From the NCBI GenBank assembly GCA_030248215.1, contig JASANG010003554.1, positions 56,719 to 120,718 on the forward strand: 64,000 nucleotides of DNA. The letters are read 5' to 3'. The notes below the pieces were generated by a model. The model saw nothing but the letters and a program-made list of their open reading frames with translations, did no database searches and was not told where the DNA came from. The translations under genes were made by a program, and so were the position numbers. The stretch is from Enoplolaimus lenunculus (taxonomy: Eukaryota; Nematoda; Enoplea; Enoplida; Thoracostomopsidae). Positions 1 to 10,400 of the stretch are shown here, in pieces (the first letter of the stretch is position 1; each line of letters opens with the position of its first letter).

Positions 1-1188
1 GCCGTTGATCCTAGCATCATTAATGTACATTTAACTCGACAATGTACCTAAACAAACGAGACGTTATGTTTATGCAATTTTTCATTTCATAACTTTCAAC
101 ATTTGTTTAGCATAGTTAGCCAATTTTACCTCAACTCGTTGAATACTTATAGAAAACCGTTAGTTAATCGCCTAAGTACGACAATTTAAAATCATTCATA
201 AGAACATGAGCATGTAAATGATGTTAATGACTGATTCTAGCTCAAGGATCTGTTGACAAGGTATATGGTCTGTTAAAGAGTGGTCAGATCTTGGAATAGC
301 CAAATTATATTGTGTTATTGCTTTTGTTTCTACATAAAATGCGTGTTCTACGCTGAAGTGAATGTGTATGTCGTAGTAAATGTGCGTCCGCTATATCGTC
401 ACTATGGCTAGCTAGCCAGGATAGCAAATGGTGCAGTGGCTATTTACTTTTAGTTGTAACCAATTGAGTACTTTTGCTGGGTTGCATAGCTACTGCGACA
501 CTTGCTGTCAATGTTAGCCGCTCGGGTCCATGTATAGAACAGGGCAGGAACAGTAGTATAAGCATATTCCGAAGCCTAATCCTAAGCCTAAGCCTAAGCC
601 TAAGCATAAGGATGAGCCTATTCCTAAGTCTAAGCCTAAGCCTAAGCCTAAACCTAAGCATAAAAGTAAGTCAAAAGCTTAAACTGACTCTATTACAGCC
701 CCGTCGGAAAACGATCAGGCCCCGTTCTATACATGGGCCGCCGTTCGTATTGACGACATGGCTAAGTTGGTACCGTAGCATGGGCATCCTTACCCATACA
801 ATATTGGCATATTTCATCATTCAAGCCATTTAAATTTTTTTGAATGTTTTTCTGTTTTCAATTCAAAGACGCTCTGGTTTCTCCATTTTCAAAACTTGAC
901 CCTAAAGCGCAACGTATATTGGCTTGTTCTAAAAGACATGCCACTATGGTATGAAAATGACACGACTGATTAGTATTGCACCACTAAGCTTTCATAGTGA
1001 TGAGCATAAATTTTATGGACTCAGCGTCTGCGGCCGTATATTGAGTTACAGCTTCGGAAATATCGCAGTTCGTATTACGCTAAACAATGTGCAACCGTGT
1101 TTATTTTGTTATTTCAAAAATCAAAAACCATGCTACGAAAAAACGCTAAAAGCGGCAATTACCTGAAATTGCTTTTTCTGTGTTTCAG
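1..1188. other. Intron or 5' flank, no exon recognised
   Basis: No splice-bounded reading frame that could supply the upstream exon of the mosaic protein gene was found here. The first recognised exon begins at 1189 in the middle of a codon, so this stretch is probably intron. It contains one inverted-repeat element with a TTAGGC-type array (525-739). The reading frames over 440-833 are products of that hexamer repeat. Confidence 0.5.
525..739. repeat. TTAGGC-type array inside a terminal-inverted-repeat element
   Basis: The interior (about 570-662) is a degenerate CCTAAG array, a permutation of the nematode telomere unit TTAGGC read on the other strand. It is bounded by near-perfect inverted repeats of about 21 bp: left 525-545 (CCATGTATAGAAC core) and right about 719-739 (GTTCTATACATGG core). 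That geometry suggests a small mobile element carrying the array rather than a telomere fusion relic. No target-site duplication was identified. Confidence 0.6.
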
Positions 1189-1446
1189 GTCCATTTGGTA
1201 CGCCTCCAATAGAACTGCAGCCACCGCATGGTGGCAGCGGTGGCCGAGTACTTCCTCCGCCGCCTCGATTGGTGTCTGCTTCATGTATACCGGTTGAATT
1301 TTGCGATCAAACTTCTTGCTTTATTGATATTGATCCAGCGAACGGCTGTCAATTTTGCAACTGTTTCCGGTCAGATCCAGTGGCTGCAGCAACGCTGCAA
1401 CACCAATCTGGGCTGCGACGACGCGAACAATCTCCTCAAGAGTATA
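1189..1446 (+). CDS. Exon: first antistasin-like module
   Basis: Acceptor TTTCAG at 1183-1188, donor GTAAGT at 1447, phase 1 to phase 1. A Pro/Gly-rich lead is followed by a six-cysteine module spaced C-x5-C-x4-C-x9-C-x2-C-x-C with a GCQFCNC ending, the pattern of antistasin-type inhibitor repeats. A Gln/Arg-rich tail with a diarginine follows. The antistasin label rests on cysteine spacing only. Confidence 0.75.
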
Positions 1447-4400
1447 GTAAGTTTCAAAAAAATATTAACGTTGTTGTAGAGGTACAGGCAACAGGATTTG
1501 ATCCTAATTATATAATATTGAATTAATTGCAGATAAAAGTAATTATTAATGTATCCCCAGTCTGGCAAGACGTGTTGCGTAGAGCGTTATTTAAATACCT
1601 TAATGTTTGTTAAGATTTAAAAAAACATAAATTTTGTGATTGGAAGGCCATGCGATTTGTTATCAAAATTTCACAACAAATTGTTGTAGTTGCTTCAATG
1701 CAGAGTATCTAAAACCGGCCGTCAATCTTATATGCGTTTCGTACTCAGTAAATAGCCAGCAAAATTTATTTCATTCGAAATCGAAATATCAACACCTTGC
1801 GCCGAGGAAAGTAATAATTAATTGCAATTTACACGTACCTGCTTTTGATTGGATGTTTTTGTTGCATTAGCTTTTCATGTGATTGGTGCTCTTAACACTT
1901 TGACCGCTTTAATAATATTTATCAACAGAACCACCATCAATTCGACCTCCGCCTATTCATTGTCCCACAGTTCCGCTATGTAGCAGCAGCACAAGTTGCT
2001 CACTAGTCACAGATGCTAATCTATGCATTCAATGCGTATGCAGCAGCAACGTTGGTAAAAATGAAATATTTTCCAAAGATGCACATGGGGTATTCGGTTA
2101 ATAGTAGAGTTCTTCTTTTTATCGCACACAGTGAACTTGCACTTCTTGCACTGTTTTCCGGGTAACAACACTTTTTAAAATGGCATCTAGAAGTTTTCAT
2201 TTCTTTTATTTCCGATTCCATCTAAACGGCCCAGCGCGTCAAATCATAAAATTCATTATATTCATCCTATCTATGAAGCAAACTTTACCTTCCTATATGG
2301 TTGTCAGCAGTGGCGGATCCAGGATCTCAAAATGGGCTGAGGGGGGGCAAAATTTCACAGGTAATAAACTTATTTTTGACCCATACTGTAGTGACCCAAA
2401 TAAGACGGGGGTCCCCATTTTGACTCCCAATTAATAGGAGTCCGTATCCCTAATAAGAATCCGTAAGCGGGTAGAGTCCTTAAACCCTTGTTTAGACTCC
2501 ATAAATGTCTATTATCCCTAATTGTAGCGCATAAATGACTCCAGGGCCAAGAAACTTTAAAGCGTGCTTATACTATTGCGTATAAAACAGATAAATAAAC
2601 AGCGTAGAACAGCAATTGACACTATATACTTTTTGTCGAGATGCTGTTGGGGGGGCCACGGCCGGGGTGGCCCCCCATGGATCCGCCATTGGTTGTCAGT
2701 TATAACAACGAAACAAAACACGCACGAAACTAAAAGCTTTTATTTTTGTTTATCTTCAAGAGTTTAAAGATCGTTCCTGTATATAGAATGCAATCAACAC
2801 AATATGTAGTGTACTTTTTATCTAAACAATTGTTTCAACGTCATTATTCAACTGATAAACAAATATTTATTATACGATACACCAAAATAACTCGCGGTGT
2901 CATTGAAACTCGTATCTGGCAGAAAGTTTCATGTATTTTTAACCCCTACTCACATGAATATTTTCAATTTCATATGAGATATAATTTTAAGGTAAGATTC
3001 GATCCCCAGTCTCGCGGGTGGGAGGCGTTTACGATGACCACTGAGCTATAGGAGCTTGACGCTCGAGCGCGAGGGGGCTCTCACGTCTTGTGGAGATTTA
3101 ACACTGTGCATATATGTTGTAAATGTTAAATACTGCTCCCAGTGTGTGCATTGCTCGTACATTATAATATTTAGTTGTTCATAGTATACTCTATGAGCGA
3201 AAGGGTTGAAATAGCGTATACATAGACTAGCAACTACGTAGCTTTGATTTGGTTGTGGTTATTAGCTGCTTTGTTCTCACTCTATCGTTTTCCGCTAATT
3301 TTTGACCGTGAAAACTAACTGTATGTAGCTCGTATGCGTGCCCTCAGCATATTATTTCCGACCGGTTGTTTTTCAGCACCGTCCGGCACTGTACCGCAAC
3401 GGTAAATAGCCGCATGGAACCGCATAACAATTTATAAACAGAAATTTTTTCGACTACAGTAGATTGCTTATATATGTTTGCGTTGTTTTCAACTAAGAAA
3501 CACCGAGAAAATAACAACGTGGAACGTGATTTTTGCAATTGCAGAATTAATTGTTTATGTTCCCTCAAACTCAAAAATTTTGTCGTAAATTGGTTTGAAA
3601 TATATCAAACTCAAATATTTTGTAGTAAATCTGGTTTCAAATATATACGTCAATTACTGAGTCGTCGTTTACCCCAATTTGTTTCATTAGTTTCATTCAC
3701 CACGCATACTTTCAAAATTAATTCCTACGGCTTTTGTTTATTTCTTTTAAAGCCTTTCTTGACTCTCAACTAACAATCATAATTATAAAAACAATTGCGT
3801 TGACAATTTTAAACGAAAAATTTTGTTTTCATGGTTCATCAGTTTGTTACAATTATGGCAAATTTGTCAAAAGAACGCTTCATTTAAGCAGATATTCAGC
3901 TTACAACAAAAGAACATTCTGAAAGCACATATTAAAGTTTACGAAAAACTGACCGCAATTTCATCGCTTTACCAAAGGCGGATAATCCGAAGTATATAAA
4001 CCTGCAGGACGCATGCTGTTCGTGAATGAATGCACCCAGCACGCGTTGGAATTTTGCTCTACATTAACCCATTTATAAGAATATAAACTTTATGCCAACA
4101 TAAAAACTGTGTTTTCGTTCGCTCCAGTAATTATATCCTAAGAAAGTGAAATAGTTTTATTTTTGTAAAACGTGCTAAACATACGACATTGCTTCCCACC
4201 CCCCAAAAAATGTAGGATGGGAAAGGGCGAAAATACAATAAGCATTGGGACATTTTGCGAAACGCAAAACCCAAATAGTTACATACTCTCCTGTCTAAAG
4301 TACTATAAAAATCATCAACTCTAGGCTTTACTAACGGATAGGCTTTGTTATATTTTATTAACATTTTCAGTTCAAGATGCATTATTTGCTACAAGTTATC

Positions 4401-7400
4401 AAACTACCGGTGGAGGGCCAGGATACAGCCCTAGCTTAAATGGACGCATAAACACTGCTCATGTTGTTCCGGATTCAGGTGGGATATTTGCCATTTGAAG
4501 CATTTTTTTTTCGTCAACGTAGCACTTGTTGCAGTGAAACTATAATTGCAATGCACAAACTGTGATGTATGCAAGAAATTTTTGATTCGATTGTTCCATC
4601 AAAATAGCAAGCAAAAATTACAGATATACGCTGTTTCGTGAAGTATTAAATACAAGCATAAAAATTTTAAAATTTCGATATGACAGCAAAATGCCCCAAG
4701 GCACTTGAAATGCTGTAAACAGAAAGTTTCTTAAGTTAAAGCAAAGTATTATCTTTATATTTTAAATGAATAAAGTCGAACGAATTATACCAAGCTACGC
4801 TAGTGAGAAACTAATAAGCTATCGTGTGTATATTACATTTTCACGTCTTTATTCGGTTGTGGTTTGCTAACTTTATGTATTTTGCAGAAATATCGATATG
4901 ATATAGGTCTTCAATTCATCCAGATCACCGCGTTTAATTGCTTTTTTCCAAAAATACATAACGTAAGAAAAACTATGCCAACCAGCAAGTGGCAACGGAG
5001 TCTTTATTTTGTGAACAGGAGCAGGTTTAGAGAATTATTTAGCATCATCCACGTCAATAGTACAAATTTTGTAATATTTGGCCTTTTCAATTTCTCTAAA
5101 AACTGGAATTTTGTTTTGAACATTGACGTGAAACTGATCTCTGTTTGCCTTCCTGCAAATTCGGTAGTTTGAATTTATACCAACTTTAATTGCACTTTGG
5201 CACAGCGTACATCCATACTTTTCAACACCTAATAACCTTTCTTGATCATTACTTTATAGTTGTGTATATATTTAAACTTTGCGAATTTGTTTTAGGACCT
5301 CTGCAACCAAACGCTGGTCAGACTGTGCCGGCTTATGGATCACCAACAGGTAATGAACATGCTTATCTATAACAGACATTCATATCTCGTGGACAATCTA
5401 CCCTAGTGCGCGTTTCAAAGGACATGTGACCGTATTCTCAAACCGGAATCAGAATCGGAACAGCAAATTTGTTCCGGAATTGTAATCGGAATCGGAACTA
5501 GAAATTTTGGGACTGTACGGATAATTTTGTATTGACAAATAAATATAATGTTGATTTAGGGTGTCTGTTGGCTGGCAACAATTCTCAAAAACGTCACATG
5601 CAGAATTTTTATGCAGCGTATTATAACAAGTTAGATTAAAATGAAAATTTCAAAATTTCGATTCCAATTGATTGTGTATTAATCGGAATCGGAATCGAAA
5701 TCGCAACTCGTTTTGAATCGGAATTCTAATCGGAATCGGAATTCACGGTTGTACTCTGTCTGACAAGTCTTGGAACTAGCTTAGGAATTTATCACAATTT
5801 TCAGATTTTATTTACTCTATTTCTGCGCAAAATTTGAAATTTGCAACCGCAACAGTTTGTGAATTTGAAAACCTATTGCCAACTCGTGTTGGCAATAGAT
5901 GCGGTACACATTCGAGAATACGGGCCCTGATCATGCAAATATTTGGTAGAGATTGTTCCATAGGTGAATTTTCAATATTACGGGACAATGACTGTAATTG
6001 GCACTACGCGTAGTAAACATTTGGTAGACAGGTATTAACCGTTTTTGTGATACTTTTCTGGAATAAATAAAAAGTTTTTACAATAAAACATTTCATTGAT
6101 TAGTAAATGGTTTCAAATCAAACGGACCTTCGAGTTTACGTTGCTGGAAGCTATAAGTATTGCAGTTTAGGTATGAACTTTAGTTATATTTGATGGATTC
6201 ATAAATAATAAGTTTATACTCTTCCTAGATACTCAGAATTACAATATTACACACGATTTCGGGACTTACTTCTCCTTAGTTCCATGTTTTTGTATGTCTT
6301 CTTTCTTTATATCATGCCTGAGCCAAAGATAACACAAATTAAGTGTCAGTCTGGATATATGCGTAATCGTAATCGGAGCCTAAAGCTAAGCCAACCGATC
6401 TTTTCAGTCCCTAGTCTCAATTTGTTCTAGTGTGGGCAGGATTGTATAATTAACACAGACCCAACATGAAATAATTTTGCAAAGCCTTGCTTTGTTGTAC
6501 AGGTTACGGCCTGAGTCCAGGGATCGAAAACGTTTTGAGCCCAAGCATACCAGGTATTGCTACAGGCGGCTACGATCCGTACGAGCATCTGGATGCCGAA
6601 ATTACTGGAGGGGACTCGTATGCGCAACCAGCGGCAGAGGCACAACCAGAAGGTGCCCCTTCTGTGGAAGTACCGCCCCCACAAGCGCCTGTGCAGGCTG
6701 TAGTTTCTTGCCCTGGTGGACTGCTACCGATGCAGTATACAACAGGCGAGCCTGTCATGTGTACTCCTGGCCAAAATCAATGTCCACCTGGATCGCATTG
6801 CAATTTTAATGGTGTGGCGCACGTATGCTGCCCTGAAGGTTACACAAACATTCCACCTGAAGAACAAATTATTGGATTCTCAGCTGCTGCGAAGCAGAAA
6901 CGTCGCAAGAAACGTTCGGTTGCCGATCGTATCACCCAGATTGCCGTGGATTCTTCAAACCGAAAACAGCGAAACTCAAAAATTAGCAGCACCTCTGTAT
7001 CGAACACAGATGCCAATCTTAAAAACTTCCGAGTTCAACGAGATTTTATATCGTCAGCAGCTCCTGGACTACGTGGTTTCCTTACAACCTCGCTGTTGTC
7101 TTCGGGCGCCGTTGGGACTCCACGGTTTCAGCAATTCCAACAAGCCGGAAGATCTGGTCCCAATTCTGGCGCACTGCTATCAGCTCTAACGGGTCGTCTC
7201 GCGGCACGCACAGGTGCCATTCCGTTAACTCCAGGCCTTCCGCTAGGAGGTAGCAGTTTATTAGCGGGATTATCGTTGGCTCCTAATAGCGCTCCTGGGG
7301 ACGAACGAATCTTTAATCGGAAATCAAATATTCGACGCAACCAACCGAGTACTCTAGGCGGAATTAAGCCACCGTCTAGCGCCGTTTCTTCACCACTGAA

Positions 7401-10400
7401 TTCACCAGGTTCAGAAGCGATCCAACGCCAAATTGGTGATTTGTTGCTTAGTAACCGGCGTCGTAGACGTCCTCCTGTTGCTAGCAAACAGCCGTCACCT
7501 CATCAGTCGTTGCCCCCTCCAAAGTTCGATTCGGTTGTGCAACAAAAACCGACGAATGTTGTGCGGCCGACTGCGAATGCAGGTAGTTTTTATTGATGTT
7601 CAGAGTAGAGACAAGCGCGTTGAATGTCTATAAAATAATAGGATTTTAATATTTGCCGTTAAATGTATTGATACTGAGGAATGATAATGGTGCGCTTTGA
7701 TACTTTGATAATATTTTTGAAACTCTGGAAAGTTCCTTAAGTATATATATTAAATTTCCCAAACTAACAGTTAATACACAGTTACTAACCGAAAAACTTT
7801 TCAAATCCACTGCAAACAAAATGTATCATTAGAGCAACATAAAAATTGGATAATATTGCTCACAAAGCTATTTGATAAATATTGATTTTGGGAGGAAAAT
7901 AGTGTGTATTTGCCAGAATTACAGTGAATATTTGGTTTGTTTATTTTTTCTGCAGTGATGAAACCAATCGCGGCACGATGTACGTTGCCTCCAAATTACG
8001 GCGGATGTAATGGAAGTTTGGTGCGACACTCGTATAAACTGAGCGCAAACCGTTGTATACAGTTTAAATATTCTGGATGCGGCGGCAATGCGAACAATTT
8101 TCCGTCTCTTGAAACGTGTGAAGAAGCATGCGTTGATAGTGAGTTTACAACCGAGTTCGTAGCCAGACGGAGGCCGCAAGACTTAGAATATTGTACAAAT
8201 TTTTTCGGCCCAGTAAAAATGAGTCTTAAACTGCTCGTTGGTCATTTGAAATCGCCAAAGTCATGTATTTGGATGCAATAATTTTTACATAACAGTTATT
8301 TTTGCGTAAATGATTTCTAGCCGTTCCGAGTTCGAAAAAAATAATTGCCTGTATGCTTATGTGCAACGGGATTGGTATGTTTGAAGCGGTTATTACATTG
8401 CAAATCATTAATAAGTAAATTACTCTTGCATTGGTCTCTATTACGGATTCTCGTTAAAACTTATGGACTTTATCCAGTAACGGGCTCTAATTAATAGGGT
8501 ACAACCGGAGGTCTGCCTCCGGCTCCGGCAGAAAATCAACCTCCGGCTCCGGCTTTGCCGAAGGTTCCGGCAATTTCGGTAGTGAAATTTTGCGTTGTTT
8601 TACAAAATTTTTCAATTTAGTGTGTTCCGTTTTAATGTTCGCCACAGTTTTGAGCAACAAATTGTTGAGATTTCGTAAAAAAAGAAGCGTAAAGCGCAAA
8701 CAATTTACTAACACGTTACAGATATTTGCTAAAATTAACAAATTAAACGTCATTTTAACTGTCTAATTTCACTTCATCTCTAGCTTTACCTCTGGCTCCG
8801 GCAAGATTTGTTGACTTCCGGCTTCGGTATTTATACTTCTGGTTGCACCCTGCTAATTAGGATACAGACTGCATTAATTGGGACTCAAAATGAAACCCCC
8901 CTCTTAGCACCTCCCTCTTATTTCTTATTCGGGCCACTACAACCGCTAGCAATATCAAATTTTAAGTATTTAACAGTGACACTTTGGGTACATATTGTTT
9001 TAGAATCACCACAGCCCCAATGTCCGGACGGATCGTCTCCGTTAGGTGGCGTCCGCCGGCCTGTAATTTGTTCATCAATTTCGTGCCCAAGCGGGTTTTT
9101 CTGTCTCAAACCATCATTTGTATGTTGCCGAGGAAAACCAAGTATAGTTTTTAGATTTGTCACGTTGTATTATATATGTCTTTGTGTTGGTAAATTTGTT
9201 ATTATGTTACGAGTAATTCTTCTATATATTGTTCAAGTTTTGACATTTTGCATTTTAATTCTTGTACGCTAAAATTGAGAGAAAAATTGAAAATACAAGT
9301 CAAAATTTGTGCTTCAAACGTAAGTTCCGGCACAAAAATATGTCATTTTTGAAGCTTTTGATTTACTAATCGTTTGTATTTTGGACATTTTCAATTTCCG
9401 TGTACACCTTGTACTTGACAGTTTTCTAATTCGTTTTCGTGTTTTAGTTAATTCCGCATCAGTTTCGGGTCTCCGACGTCGGCCACCGCAAAATATCGGA
9501 CTGCAATATCTACCCGTGCAACAAGCTAGTACAACGCAAACATCTGTAGACAGTTCAATTTCAAACTTAGCACACGCACCTGTTGATCCAAATTTATTGC
9601 AGCCTACGGCTATTGGCACACACCCACATTCCGTATCCCCTCCTTTTCTGGGTGTACCGCAAACTTTAGCACAAAATCAATTCGTTGGCTCGCCGCCAAA
9701 CCTAGGCCAACCGCTACGATCGAGCCTGAAACCAGGGAAAATATTGAAACCCCGACGACGACATAAAGCATCGCGAAGACAACGTGGATCACGTACGCGT
9801 CTTAGAGGCCCTCCATCGGAAGCCCAACGCCTGTTGCAAAATTTACAACTGCAACGAAATCTTAAAAACCTCGGGTTACCAACAGGCATTAATGGACCGA
9901 TGGTCCCAGTCTCGACTCCTGACAAATCAACGCATGGACTCAAACGCGTTACTAGCCCGATCAATCCATTGCTCACCAAATCCAGGCTTCCTATAGCCGG
10001 TCATGCGCCAGGAAATCTGATGTCACCGGCTGTGGATCCGTTTGGCAGTACAACGGGACTAGGCCGCTTTTCCATTGACCAAATTTTATCAGATTTAAAT
10101 TTTCCTGGTTCTGGACGACGCAGACAGGCAGCAGCGACTAACAGACGTCAATTTCGCGTTCCGAACAATTCACCTTTAAACCCTACGTTGCTGCGAAATA
10201 GTGTTGATGGTAAGTCTGTACTAATCTTATGCACTGGACACGTATTTATCCCAACTAGCGACAGCGACTAAAATGTCTCAGACGCCAAATTGTTCTATGA
10301 CAGTCCAAAGTGCAAGCTGATTTCGGGACGTACCAGTTGCCAACTGGTACATATAACCGTTTGTGAAGTAACACATATTTTTGCAATGGTTTTTCGCAGT

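Noticed and set aside
440-833. Leu/Arg-rich and Ser/Leu-rich reading frames
   Set aside because: Direct translation of the CCTAAG hexamer array on both strands; no gene signals.
7128-7487. Antisense frame over the large lustrin exon
   Set aside because: Shadow of the plus-strand coding exon, produced by its biased codon use.
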